Of a stretch of 64,000 bases of DNA, positions 47,330 through 59,941 are shown piece after piece; the stretch's first letter is position 1, and each line of letters begins with the position of its first letter. Origin of the DNA: Trematomus loennbergii (Eukaryota; Chordata; Actinopteri; Perciformes; Nototheniidae); contig JAAOOA010000480.1 in NCBI GenBank assembly GCA_012861695.1, forward strand, positions 1 to 64,000, given 5' to 3'. The translations under genes and the position numbers were made by a program. The notes beneath the pieces are model-generated. The model searched no databases, was not told the DNA's origin, and saw only the letters and a list, made by a program, of their open reading frames with translations.

Positions 47330-47559
47330 GCCACGAGCTACGTTTGTGCACGAGATGGAAGGCTGACAGGCAGGTAGTCCATCCAGTTATTTTAGCCGGG
47401 CCGGCTCAGATGATTGGTCTGCAGCGCACACGCTTCCAGATGACATTTTTTATGTATTTATTGTCAAAGCATTTAATATATTCATTGTATCGGGATGTTA
47501 AGAGCATTCCATGGAATATAACAAGTGTTTCTGAAGTGAATTACCTACCCCACCTTTAA
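47330..47559. mobile_element. MITE family C, left-truncated
   Basis: Aligns to the right two-thirds of 20273-20601 (GATGGAAGGCTGACAGGCAG, GATGTTAAGAGCATTCCATG). It ends TACCCCACCT with TTAA at 47556-47559. Confidence 0.75.
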
Positions 47560-48697
47560 TAATTCCAAGTTATGCTACTTTATACTTCTACTACATTTTG
47601 GAAGCCAATATTGTACTTTTTACTCCACTTAACGAAACTCCTTACAATTACTTTAAATGTTCACATTATAAGCAAATATAAATAAACTAATACATAAACG
47701 ATGATATACAATGATCGGTTAAGATATCCAGCTGCAGTATATCAAGTAATTAAATTAGCTCCACCTTTACCAGCAGTGATGAACAACATTAATGCATCAA
47801 TAATCAAAATGTAGGTGTTACATAAATATGATTCTAAAATGGGACATTACACACAATAAGTACCTTAATTGTGGTACTTTAAGTATAGTTTGATGCTAAT
47901 ACTTTTGTACAAAGATTGGTCATTGCCAAGATAATCAGGGAAACTGTTAAGCAAGGCTTTAAAGCTTTAGCAAGCAGCTCAGCTACACAACATGTTTTAC
48001 TGACTGATCGCTGGTGTGAATCTGCAAAACTGGCTGACTTTAAAGCAGAGTGCTTGCAAACCCCCAGCATGCATGCTCAGCAAAGTGGATAAACAACAGT
48101 ATACAAATGGAAAAAGTCGTTTCTCCTTTGACACTTTGCACTTTATAAAAGTGCTGAAAAGTTGCTGCGACAGGAAAGTGATGAATGAAGCTTTAAATGT
48201 AATTTTAACACTTGATGTGTTTCACACACCGTTGCTCAAATGGCATTTGAGGACACTATTCAGAATACTAGAGGTATACTGTAAAGAACATTGTCTATCA
48301 AGCAGAACAGGCTTTGATTTTCAAATGATCTGCACGGGAGGCTCATACCCTTTTCCGCTAAATTTCTATTATATCTGTTTGTTTTGTGGCAGCATAAGAA
48401 GAGAAATAAAATAAGCTAATGTGCCCAGGGTGTGACATTGGGTTTTCATAAATGGGTAGCTCGCACTTGAAGGAAGTGACACAGACACAAAATAATATTT
48501 ACTGGTTTGTTTTAAAGCATGTGTTTTACCATATTGATAATATGCAGTATGTTATATTCAGTATATCAGAATGATGAAGTCTGATGCACTATTCATGTAA
48601 TGGGACATCATTCAAACAGCAAAGTGACCTTATTCTTGATCATTCGTTTGTACTGCACTCACACTCAGCAGCTGTGGAGTGCAACCAAAATGCATCA
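47560..48697. other. Intronic, nothing recognised
   Basis: Includes a 132-codon open frame (48016-48414) with no recognisable family or splice sites. Confidence 0.4.
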
Positions 48698-49096
48698 CTG
48701 GGTGATTCTCAATGTCGAGGAAAGCTGCTCCAGAGCCACTATTTCAAGGATACTACGTCATTGAGTGCTGCCGAAGGACTGTTCCAATGTCCAGGATACT
48801 TGGAATTCTACAGAGGCCGGCCTACTTCGTTGCGGGAAATTTCGAGGCTGCACATGTGTAGACTCCGCGGTCTTAAAATCCCCACAATGCTTTGCGCACG
48901 GACCAATTTCCAAAATCTTTGGCGGAAAATGTAAGGCGGGGCCTCTCATATGACGCACACCTCCTGCACACTTGCTCGCTTGTTCCATTCTTCGTTCTCC
49001 GAATGAAAGGAAGGATTCTTGCCTCGCTTCTGAAGGAACTGACTCGGAGGGACATGTTCTACCAAGGAAGCCTCCCCGACATTGAGAAACACCCAG
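48698..49096. mobile_element. TIR element, about 399 bp
   Basis: The left end CTGGGTGATTCTCAATGTCG is matched by the inverted right end CTGGGTGTTTCTCAATGTCG (19 of 20). The interior is GC-rich compared with its surroundings and encodes no transposase. I cannot see a clear target duplication, so the superfamily is not assigned. Confidence 0.8.
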
Positions 49097-50529
49097 AGTT
49101 TACTATTAAACTAATTAGAACTTAAGAGGTTTAACAGGTGTAGAAACTGGTGGCCTTGCATAACTTCAGCTCTACAAAGCATCAGGAAATACTTTCAATG
49201 TTGAAGCCATACATATTGAAATAAATAATGTCTCTTCTAACTGCTCACACCATGTTTATGTTACTAACCTTAGAGGAGTCATAATCATTGAGGGGTTACG
49301 AGATACATATGAGGGTTTGCAACATGATAAACAGGGTGAGGAAGAAGCAAAGAAAAACATTCCCAAACGTAATGATGTTTTTTAACAAAATAAAAAAAAG
49401 CTTGTGTGTTAGAAATAGGGTGAATTCAATAATTTTAGCCTCTTATTGTTGGAATTGGACACTTGTATCTGTTGCTGCACCACACTGTGATTTAGTTAAA
49501 CAGGCGTGCTTTAAGGATAATAGTAATGATAATGATTTGTTCAAGTGCAACTAATAGCGGTAAAGAGTTATCTTTTGTTTGGAGATTAAAACCTGTAACT
49601 ATTTCCGATATGTACAGATATTTTTTCTTAACATTTTAAAATGACGCTCCTTGTTCAGGACTGTTTTTCTTATAGTTGTTTTAGAAGTTATAAGCAATCA
49701 TGTTGTTGTGAGAAACTTTGCAGACGGCATGATGTGCATAACAGATGCCTGAGGAAAGCATCGGCTGCAAAAGGTCGAAATATCTTAAAGTATAAGTTAT
49801 GTTGTTCTGATTTTTGAAACTATATTTTTTCTCCGTCTTGTTTAGAAGTCATGAACTCTACTGTAGCGCGTGCATCTCTGCTGTCTACTGAATATACAAA
49901 GTGTTCTCAGTGGACCATATTCAGAATTTGTTCAATTATATTTGAAGCCAGCTGCCTTTTAATTAGAAAGTGGTACATTGGAGAGTTATCAGCAATAAAG
50001 CCTAAGCTGACTAGTAATAGTCATGTGGTGGAAGAGTATTTCTGAGTTAAGGCTCTTCATGCATAATTCCAGGAAAATGTATAGCATATTTTAATTATGT
50101 ATTGCTATTTTCCAGACTTATAACCTACCAAACATGCATGACAGCTGATAGTAAATTACAATGTGTGCATGTGTTTGCACCCAATGAATGCCCAGTGTGT
50201 AGCAGCAGAGGATAATATATACATGTAGTAGCTGTAAGTCGAGCTCCACACTTCTGTTGTTATGCTCGTCCAGTGACTGGCGAAACTCTGCAGAATGAGA
50301 CAGATAGGGGGTACGGACAGCGGCAGGGAGCTTGTCAAGACATGATGCATTGTGTACACAGTGGGAAATAGGTAGTCTTCATTTGAAAGTCAATTCCAAA
50401 GCTCAGACGTGCTCCAGGGAATTTAAAACCATGAGCCAAAGTTATGATGAAAATCCGTGACGGCCGGGAGTCCAGTGAAAACTTCCAGACTGTTCCTGCC
50501 TCCTGTGCTTTTCAGGCAACTAAATACAA
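49097..50529. other. Intronic, nothing recognised
   Basis: AT-rich unique DNA without supported features. Confidence 0.45.
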
Positions 50530-50537
50530 CTATTTAC

Positions 50538-50808
50538 TAGGGCTGTCAGTCGATTAAAATATTTAATCGCATGATTGTCCATAGTTAATCGCGATTAATC
50601 GCACATTTTTTATCTGTTCTAAATGTACCTTAGAGGGATATCTTTCAAGTTTTTAATACTCTTATCAACATATGAGTGGACAAATATGCTTTATATGTTT
50701 GTTTATTATCATTTGAACAATGACAAATATTCTCATGAATATTAAACACAACAACCTGAACATTACAAATATTCGCCTCAATTCAACCTGGAACCTCTCT
50801 CATACAAT

Positions 50809-50854
<46 letters not shown>

Positions 50855-51360
50855 TCGTTGGAGCTATGTGCAGCTCAAGGCATATATGCCGGGTGCTGCC
50901 TGGACGCTGCAATCATGTTGCGCGCACTATCCGTGTGAGTGTGCTGACTTTTCGTACAATGTCCCACTGTCTGGCTACCTGCATAAAGTCAAGTGCTCGG
51001 CGCAGTTGTCGGCGAAATGTAATTGAAACAGCTCCTTATATCCGTTAGCGCAGCTAGCTAGCACCAGATGCTAACAACAACAACACGTAAGGTGTGCGTC
51101 GCTCGCGCGAGTCGCGCCACACATACACACTCCCTCCCGATGGCCAGTCCGGGCCTGCCAGTGAGCGTGGAAGTGTGGTCTGCCACAAGCGGGCAGCAGG
51201 AGCGGGGCTCTCAGCATCAGCTTGTCGATGGTATTTTACACTCGATGCGCTCTGAAACTACGGCGGCCGAGGACAAAAAATACACATGCGTTAATCGCGT
51301 TAAAATAATTAGTGGCGTTAATTTTTTTTGCGTTAACGCGTTATTAACTTGACAGCCCTA
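50538..51360. mobile_element. Non-autonomous hAT transposon, 823 bp
   Basis: Ends TAGGGCTGTCA and TGACAGCCCTA are inverted repeats. A perfect 8-bp duplication, CTATTTAC, flanks it (50530-50537 and 51361-51368). Both subterminal regions are packed with TTAATCGC, GCGTTAA and related words. The interior is GC-rich and contains a GT repeat. No transposase is encoded. Confidence 0.93.
50814..50852. repeat. GT microsatellite inside the hAT element
   Basis: About nineteen GT units. Confidence 0.95.
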
Positions 51361-51368
51361 CTATTTAC

Positions 51369-54335
51369 ATACACTTACTCTCACACACACAACAACTTGT
51401 ACATACACACTCATACTAGAGTTGCTGTCTGTTAAATGAAAGACCATTTACACTAAGACATCTTACTTTTTCAAAATATATCTGTATTTTGCTTTTATTA
51501 AGAAAACCTTACAAGTTGTACCCTCAGTTTACTTTAAAAAGAGTGAATAAAAAAAACCTACAAGTGTAACCCAGGGTGATATTAGGTTCTGTGACAGTTG
51601 CATCATATTAACTTGAAGTACAAATGTCCAAAACAAGGCTGCATTCACTGTTAGCACAAGTGCACTGAAATTATAAATACATATCAGATATTATTTGGAG
51701 GTAGTGTTTGGATGTATAACAGATGATTTGATTCAGATGGACAGAAGATAGCCCAAGACTTTTTGGTAATAAAAAGCTGAGTTGAGTTAGCTAGTAGTAA
51801 TATTTGCCATTGTGGTTTTGCCTTTGACAAACCTTTGCCTTTGCTCTTGCTTCTTTTCCATCTGTGTAGTTTGTTAATGTTCCAAAAAGCTCTATGAACC
51901 GTAATGGTTCACAAAATGAAAAGAAGCCTTTGAGTCAATGACAAGAATATTAGATAACTAATGGCCACAAAAAGTCTTTGTGAAGTCTTATGTGCAACAG
52001 AAACTATTTCATTGTCCATTGTTTAATCCACAGTAAAGACAGTTTTTGCTCTTTTGGCTTCTGTTCTCTTTGAATAAAATACAGAAAAGTAGAGTTTGCT
52101 GTTTCGGAACTGAACCCAGAGCTCCGAGGAAGATTACAAATGAGTCAGTAGTAGAAGAAGAACTGTTGTTTAAGTCGTGACTAATCATAATGAGTTAAAT
52201 GCCTGGGAAGCTGTACTGTGTGTGCACAGTAGAACTTCTTTCAACTGTGCATATGTCTCTGTCTCTAACACAGCATCCTGCAAAAGTTAGTCCATTAATA
52301 ACACATTTAACTCTGGGATGCCGCAAAGAAGTTGATTGATTGCGCTTGCAGATATGGTAATGCACCTGGTGTGGCTCACAGTGTGTGTTAGCAGAGAAGT
52401 GGAGCAGCAGCAGCAGCAGCTGCAGGCAGGCTTCCTACCTGGATCCGGAGAGTTTAGAAATGCAGCATGAATATGATCACATTAAAAAGGCAATAAGGAA
52501 GAAGTTCAGTTCCCCATAGCCCAAAGCCACCATTATATGTCTGCAGGGGTTGGGCAGACTGTCGATCACTGACAGAGTTTTAACGATTACTTTGTCAGGT
52601 TCAAATGTCTTTTGAATTTCTAGGCTCATAATGTAGAAAAAAAACTCCCTTATCAAGTCATTTTCAATGCCTCCTGCCCACAACACAGGCAGCAATAGCA
52701 GTGAGGAACTGGTAGCCGAGACCTTTCATCTACAAAGGTTAAAGGCTTTTGATCTGAAGGAAGAAAGGCCAAAGACCACGGCTCAAAGCTTCTGTTGTGT
52801 TGCATATAAACTGTATATTTGTTTCTTTGTAGATGTTTCCTTTGAAAAAAAATGGGTTCTTATTAACTAGTTTGTTTCTCTCAGTTGTGCAAATGTGAGT
52901 TGAGTGTTTTATGTAAATTGAACAGGGAGAGCTGGATGTGTTAGTACAGCAGGTTGGCTCGCAATCGTTTCTATACAGGTTGCCTTTGACAAAGAACATA
53001 GATTTTTAAATGTCAATGTTTCTGAAGGTTAAGCAAATGTCTGGAAAAAAGACTATTGAATCTGACAGACGATTACATGCGTACCCTGCTGTTAATGTGT
53101 GTTCCTTTTAATTGAAAGTATCATAACATAGGGTGAAAAGTTCTTCATATCTTTTCAAATAAAGAGATGGAATTTCATGAGAAGATGTGCAGGGATCTCC
53201 AGGTGTCAGGCAGCTCAGGAAGGCATTAAAATTCACATAAAGTCAGAGGAATAAAGTTTTAATGTTCCCTCTTCGTCTGGCACATCACAGCGAAGTGCTG
53301 CTCTGCCGGCATGACCGCCTGACCCTCGAGCATGTGGGCCCACCGAGCTGCCACAACAGCCATTGTTGTCTGACTCGGTGTCACTCCAGAAGAACAAGAA
53401 AGCAGGGTCACCATCCTGCTGTCAGTCAATCTTCTGCTGCCGGATGACGAGCAGGCACTGGTGGTTTGACACGGCTTAGAAAGTACAGCTGGGTGTTAGC
53501 GTGTGAAAATCAACAAGTCAAGTTGAGTGAAAATTATTTATACAGCTCTTCCAACAAAGGGGGATTTTTGCGACATGCTGCACAAAGAACTGAAGGCATA
53601 AATGCAGATAAAGACGCGGGATAAAAACAAACGCATTCCAGATTGTGACATTAAGCTTGTGTGCATGTGTTTGTGTATTGTCAGTGTGTGTTTAAACCCT
53701 GCGTTAGGCAATATGAAAGCACTGACTAAAGCATATCCTCCATATGTGTACTGCATGTATACTCTTCTCTGTGTATCTCTTGCTGTTTGTAGGACACTGA
53801 ACATTCACTGGGCATGTTTTTTCCCCACAAACACAGAGTTGTTTAATTCATATTGTGCAAAGGTCAAACTCTTTTTCTACAGCGCAATGAATTATTTAAA
53901 ATGCACATTAGGGGTGAAGAATGAGTATTCTCTCCCTTTTTAGATACATATATTTGGGCTACATCTCCGTGAGGTTGGGAGGAAACAGTTTAAGATGTAA
54001 TCTCACCGCTACATCACAGTTGATGACTTAGACACTCACACTAATTAATCCAAAGCCCTCACTCTAATTGCGTTAATATATTGGCTCTGTCTTCTTTATC
54101 TTGATTTTTTTTCATGACATCTACTTCCCGTTAATTGATTCAAAAGGAGATCCTAATCTTCTCGCAGAGAGTGGGGCACATATTGATAGCTTTAGTTTAA
54201 ACCAGCGACAGTTTTGTGTTTCCCATTGTCTGCACTAATTACGGCCGACTTGATTCATTATCTGTGCCAACAGGTGTTGAACCTCCAGGGTTTCGGAGAA
54301 GAGCACTCACCTTTCCCCGTTTGTTTTGTTGACAG
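51369..54335. other. Intronic, end of fstl5 intron 1
   Basis: No repeat family recognised apart from a short CAG run at 52408-52421. The last 25 bases form the polypyrimidine tract and acceptor of exon 2. Confidence 0.45.
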
Positions 54336-54345
54336 GAAAAGCCCA

Positions 54346-54477
54346 ATGAAGACAGCAGGATGGTGGTCGGCGGCAATTTTATTGTTGGGGCTCGCTGTGC
54401 TCGGCGCAGACGGGAGACCCAACAAGGAGGAATTCAGGTCGCCGCTCTATCGACCAGTCGTGAGATTCCGACACAAG
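54346..54477 (+). CDS. fstl5: fstl5 exon 2 coding part: start and signal peptide
   Basis: Start of a secreted follistatin-like protein. An acceptor (TTGTTTTGTTGACAG) ends at 54335, ten untranslated bases follow, then ATG at 54346 opens 44 codons that end exactly at the donor AAG/GTATTG. Residues 1-23 form a signal peptide: MKTAGWW, a hydrophobic core AAILLLGLAVLGA, probable cleavage after ADG. The mature start GRPNKEE, then YRPVVRFRHK, corresponds residue for residue to the GRPTKE...Y.P...R.RHK start of vertebrate FSTL5 as I recall it; FSTL4 has a different N terminus. The known family continues with a Kazal domain, two EF hands, two Ig domains and a long C-terminal part, none of which lies in this window. 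Reading the frame past the donor gives 84 more codons of intron and should not be annotated. Confidence 0.85.
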
Positions 54478-55238
54478 GTATTGATCGCCGCCTTTTTTCT
54501 ATTTGCTTTCCGTAACAAGAGGACTTGTGCTTTTGCCAACTATGAAACTAATTACAGTGGCACTTTCTCCATCCATCAGATGACTCCCCCGAGTTTCTTG
54601 TTGTTTTTTCTGCCCACTGAAAAATACTCCATGAATCATTATCCTCCCTCTGTGCCAGGGGACTGTCTTTCAAAGACCCCATCGGATTTATACGAGCCAC
54701 AGCTGGGCAGAACTAAAGACGGGCCCTGAATGATGTGAGGATGTTTGTATGAAACATGTAATGTATGTCATTTAAGCTGAATGTTGGAAGTACAAGATGA
54801 AGTTTAATCCTTATTGAGTCTGATAAAGGGTAGGCCCCAAAATCTATATCTGCTGCTCTTATCAAGCTACTTTTTTTCCCTCTAACTAGTCTGTTTTTTT
54901 CTGAATCGTTCCAGAACACCAGAGTGGGAGAGATGGATCAATTAGAGCTGGACTGTGATATAAATTGACTGTTTTGGCAGCCCAAGACTTGAGGAAAGCA
55001 AAGTGTTTTGTCAAGAGGCATTAGTTGGATTGTCCTCCTTCAGTACACATTTCCCATAAGCCCCCTTTGCAACTCTGCCCACCAGTAACACTTGTCCTCT
55101 TTACCCAATACAAGACAAAATGTAGCAGCGACAATAAAGAAGATGTGTTGCGTTTGCTTATACTTCAAGGCTGTCTACTAACTTTTTAATTTCAGATTTG
55201 TTCTAGTCACGTCTGCACTAATGAAAGGCAGTGGTACT

Positions 55239-55931
55239 TTAAAGGGGACCTATCATGCAAAATGCACTTTTGATGTCTTTTATACATAAATATGTGTCCC
55301 CGGTGTGTCAGGGAACTCACGCAGCATCAGAAAATAAAACCCTCTCTCTTTCCTCCGTACCCAAATCTCTAAAAACGGGGCTACAACGGAGCTGATCCAG
55401 ATTTGCGTCCGATATGACGTAATATCGGAAATGTAGGCTGGCTTTACACCCACGGCCCTATCAGAAACGTTGCTATCAGAAACAATGCCCGACTGTTTTA
55501 GACGTAATATGGTCGGTGTTAACATTAGCATCGCTAACACTCACAGCTAACCTGTACTGGAGAGCATGTGTGTGAAGAAGCAGGAAATAAAAGGAACTCA
55601 CCTTGTGGTATAACCGGCAAGAGAGAAAGCCTTTGAGCTCCATACTGTTTCAGAATAATCCTTGATAATCCATGATATGGCGTTTCATTACCGCAGAATC
55701 TGCCGGTAGAATCTCCCTCATGAGCTCAGCCCCCTCCTTTTTTTTTTAAAGCTTTATACCCCAAATCAGCACTTTTGAAACAGAAGTGAAATAGAGGGAT
55801 ATGAGGCATGGCTAGAATGGTGATCTCTTTGGTATTTTCAGCAAAACATTTCATAGACATGTTTTTTATATATTTTTATATGTCTGAGACCTATGCTATT
55901 ACCTACAAATAGCATGATAGGTCCACTTTAA
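55239..55931. mobile_element. TTAA-flanked MITE, family A, copy 2 (693 bp)
   Basis: TTAA at 55239-55242 and 55928-55931, with ends AGGGGACCTATCATGC and AGTGGACCTATCATGC (15 of 16). It aligns to 37306-38038 almost without gaps outside the T tracts and a small change near 55690-55740. Confidence 0.92.
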
Positions 55932-58085
55932 GGGAGGGTGATTTGAGGGATGGTGAGAAGGAGGTGGAGATGGAGAGTGATACAGAGGAAAACAGATTGG
56001 AGGAATGTCATTGGACCGTATCCGAGATGAGCGGGGGGCCGGGAGTGATGCAAAGCTGTCAAATCGACAAAATGGTCAACCGCGTTCTGACCTTTTGAAC
56101 AAGATTTATTCCGAGAGTTGGCTCTTAACACTCAGACTGCAGCTATCCGCTATGCAAGAGCTCTGCTTCTTTCAAGCAGAGCTAGTCTGGAAATAGTGTT
56201 TAGGGAGTGAAGAGATTTAAACTTCAATATCCAAGCATCCTGTAATATGATCTCCGTAAACTGCGGAGATAGCACATCTGTCAGAGTGGGATGCTTTATA
56301 CGAAAGGGAAGGGGGAGGCAGACCATCCAAAGACCGCCTCTGCCTGGACAGTGTTGGATTTCTTAAAGGACCAGATAGCTGTTTTGTTTATTTAACCTTA
56401 TCTCTGTGTACAGCGTGGTGTTGTACCTTGCTTTTGTTATCACTTAGTACATCTACAGATCCTACATACCCTGGGCTCAGCAGAAGCAGAACAAGAGTCA
56501 GAATTTGTGTTAAAACATCCTTCCATAATTCCTTTCCTTTCAGTAGTTAAAACATTTTGGAAAACCAATTCTCAGAGCTTATCTCAGAGTTAGTTTAAAA
56601 GACATGGAGACACTCATCTTAGCTCTCCTGTGTTGACTTCAAAATGTGCATTTCCCCCCCCCTCTGAAACCAGTCTTGCTTGGGCTTTAATCTTTCTCCC
56701 CCCCCAACACTATCCCTGCTTTCACATTATTCTCTGTACTGCGCTAAGAGTGCACTGTGTGCTTCTTATTGCATTGCCATGTCATTTGAATGAAGCTATA
56801 CTCTATTTAAGTAGCTTTAGTTTGACCAAAGGCACATTTAAGGAGGTGTTAATACTGCTGTACCTTCTTTATTAACCAATATATAATTTATCTCTTGTTG
56901 AAACTAACTAGCTTTGACTTTCTTTTCATTGGCCTGGTTTGGAAGCAAAGTGACTTTAATAATTAAAGTAATGTATGTCCACATTTAGCGGGGACTTGAC
57001 GAGAGCTACAAAAGTGATGTATGTGCTTTTCCACTCTAATGAAAGTAATGTGCCAGGCGCTGCGATTACATGGCAGAGGAATGTCATTAACGCATCTGCA
57101 TACTATTACAATTCATCCTGAGAGAGGACAGAGGTAAACTCCGCTCATCTCTCCGCTTGTCCAGAAACACTGTGGAAATTAAAAACCCTTTGGTGAAAAA
57201 TGGCCACATTGCAGGCCATTTCTCCAAAATAAGCATTTATTTTTTGCTTCGAGGATTCTCATTTCTTAATTTTCGTCTAGATTTCATCGACGCAGTTGTT
57301 TCAAAAGGAGATATCCACAGATTGTAGAAGAGCAATAACAAGTTTTAAATGATGGTTTACGGCTCAGAAATAAAATGATATTGGTACTCACACTCTCAAG
57401 TTACAAACAAAACAGCAATTAAAGCTTCTTTGAAATTAAATGTGTATCAAAAACTGGACAAAATAGTGCAGAACAATAATACTTCTTCTAATCGATACAT
57501 TTCCTTATCTGCACATACAGTAATACGTGCTGAATGTCCTTTACGCTCAGCGCCTAAAGCTGTGATACAGTGCCGTGCTTATGCTATGCGCTCTCCTTTG
57601 CTTTGAAGGACAGTGTTTGACAAGGGTAACAGGATCGGATACGACCTTTTATAGGCTTTCATCACAAAGACTTCAATCACAAGGAGGCATTCGGCCGTAA
57701 ACAGCTGGTCACATGCTCTTCCCATAATTCCCATGGTATTGTTTCAGAAATTCAGTGTGAAATCCTCCACATGGGGTCAAGAATAGGACGCAGTTCCCAG
57801 CCACCATAATCCAGTTTTGATTATGTTTCATCATAACGGGAATGTAGATTATATTTTACACGGTCTTATTTCTCCGAAGCTGATGTGTAATCTGATCAAA
57901 TGTGTGGAATAGTGGCAAGGCTTTCTCCACACGAGGGACGAAAGCAATTTCTGAGAGTTTGTCGCCCTGACATCAAGCTGTTATGTCAGGTCAAACAAAA
58001 TGGAGGCAAGGACAACTGTGTGAAAAGCCCCTTACATCCAGGACTGGCTTGGCCACATGGCAAATCTAGATTAACAGGGGATAAA
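55932..58085. other. Intronic, nothing recognised
   Basis: 56996-57140 is a unique stretch with several TAATGA and ATTA words and could be a conserved element; this is a guess. No gene seen. Confidence 0.35.
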
Positions 58086-58117
58086 CAGAGAGAGAGAGAG
58101 GGAAAGAGAGAGAGAGA
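58086..58117. repeat. GA-rich microsatellite
   Basis: Short GA repeat with one GGAAA interruption. Confidence 0.9.
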
Positions 58118-58289
58118 ATGAGTGGGAGGGGGTAGGGCAAATGAGATTGAGATAAAGACAAAGGGTTCCAATTGAAGAAATAGCAGAAATAAATCATACA
58201 ATTCAACATGGCTCGATGTACAGTAGCTTAAGTTAAATCTGCAAAGACAATGTGTTCCTCACATGTGACTTCTGTCAGTATTATAATCA

Positions 58290-58312
58290 CCCTCCTCCTC
58301 CTCCTCCTCCTC
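58290..58312. repeat. CTC trinucleotide repeat
   Basis: About seven CTC units. Confidence 0.95.
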
Positions 58313-58570
58313 AGCTGGTCAGCTTTACCCCCAACCCTTGTCACTCATTTTGATGAGCTGTCGACTTTCAAATGGCAGCCAGCCTGAGGCCGAGGTAACC
58401 AGCTTCTGTAAAGTCTCCACAGGGGCCGAGGAAGCAGACTCTGTATGGAGCCAATCTGATATAACAATAACAAGATGTCCATGCAGCTGTTAAACCTGGT
58501 GTGTTTTTCACAAGTCTGTTCAGCTGTGTGCATGTTCATTGGCTGGTGACTTTGTGTAGGTAATGCCAAC

Positions 58571-58690
58571 AAGGAGGTTACGTTTTTGTGTATCTGGTTG
58601 TCAGCAGGATGTTGTAAAAACGACTGATTTCAATGAAACTTGGTAGAATGGTATAGCATGGGGACCAATAATATTTTAGATCGAATATGA
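58571..58690. repeat. Fragment of an old dispersed element
   Basis: AAGGAGGTTACGTTTTTGTG, GTCAGCAGGATGTTGTAAAA and TCAATGAAACTTGGTAGAAT resemble a motif set found scattered in many animal genomes. The family name is uncertain. Confidence 0.45.
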
Positions 58691-59530
58691 GTCACAGGCG
58701 GATACAGAAAGGATTTTTCACGCTCGTTAACATGTGAGATGTCTGAGTTCTCAGTGCCCTCCTAGTTGTTATTGATATGATAAAATGCTGTCCATAATAA
58801 GGTCTGCATTGGTGTAGGATGGTTTCCACTGGTGAAGAAGGTGGATGGGTCGAAACTCCAATTGGATAGAGGATGATAAAGGGCAGACAAAAGAAAAGGG
58901 AGAGGGTGTCTGCAGATTGGTATTTTTTTCTGATTGATGCAATGTTTTGACTTCCTCTGTATAACCACATCCACAGGAAGCCACACATCTTTTCTGACAA
59001 GGCACCTAAGTTGTTGTAAAATCACTGCAATACGGCCTCAATAGGCTAACATGCCTTAATAAAACCATTACTACACATACCTGGCAAGATCTCATAAAAT
59101 AAACACACAGCAACAGAAACTCAATCATTAATTGATAATAAGTGATCATTCTTTTGCCAAGCAATGTTGTTCTTCAGCCCCATAGCTAACTGGTTGCCAA
59201 GCAAAACACGGACGCGGTGGAGCTAACGTGATTTTTAAATCATGTTAGCTCTTTTCATGCTGGTTCAAAGGTTGTTGTATCTGGACAGGTGCAGGGCAGG
59301 CTCTCTGTTATTTCTAATAGGAGAAAAGAAAAAGGCAGTTAATAATATATATATATATCATCGTCAACTATACAGTAATTCTTACTACAACTCCAACAAA
59401 GCAAAATGAGACGGTAGTTCCCTGCTTCTCAAATATGAACCACTGTTTTTTCCCCTCACTTATTTCAGTTTCTTACTTTGTTTTGTAAATGTAATGACAG
59501 TTGTAGGGGCATAAAACAAATGATGTCAAT

Positions 59531-59590
59531 TGCTAGACGCTTTTACCCAAAGCGACTTACATACACTCAATACTGTGGGCGATCCCCATT
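59531..59590 (-). repeat. SINE tail fragment
   Basis: TAGACGCTTTTACCCAAAGC, GACTTACATACACTCAATAC and TGTGGGCGATCCCCA match the tail side of the SINE at 32817-33012. The head and core are missing. Confidence 0.75.
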
Positions 59591-59869
59591 ATCTGTTCAC
59601 CTTTAAAAATGCAGACTTGAATAATGGCATAGCTTCTGAAATATAAGTTTTAAATCAAATTGCGAATCTAATCATACACATTTGATTTGGTGAATGTGAA
59701 AAAAATCGTATATAAAAGACACATTCACAACTTGCTGATTTGGAGTTGTAATGTACATTCTACTCTCTTGTCACACAGGTATGAAGCCATTTGCAGTCAT
59801 ACGTTTCAAGTTGAAGTGTACTTGGAAGTTGATGGTGTGGAGGAGTGAGGGAAGTGAGAACTGAAGCAG

Positions 59870-59941
59870 GCGAAGGAGAGGAAAAGGAGGGAGGGGTTGA
59901 GAGATAAAGCCAGAGAGAGAAGAGAGAGAGAGCGAGAGGAG
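59870..59941. repeat. Purine-rich GA tract
   Basis: Low-complexity AGGAGAGG and GAGAGAGAG stretch on the plus strand. Confidence 0.8.

Larger units (their letters stand above)
28646..54335 (+). other. fstl5: fstl5 intron 1 (inferred)
   Basis: About 25.7 kb between the proposed exon 1 donor (GTAAAT) and the exon 2 acceptor (TTTGTTTTGTTGACAG). It contains the MITEs, SINEs, hAT element and simple repeats listed separately. The left boundary depends on exon 1 being correctly assigned. Confidence 0.45.

Noticed and set aside
48016..48414. 132-codon frame as a gene
   Set aside because: No recognisable family and no exon signals.
50815..51352. 77 and 94 codon frames near 51 kb
   Set aside because: They lie wholly inside a non-autonomous hAT element, one across a GT repeat.
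54214..54729. 171-codon open frame as a single protein
   Set aside because: The frame starts in the upstream intron, crosses a good acceptor and donor, and only 44 codons (54346-54477) make sense as exon 2 of fstl5.
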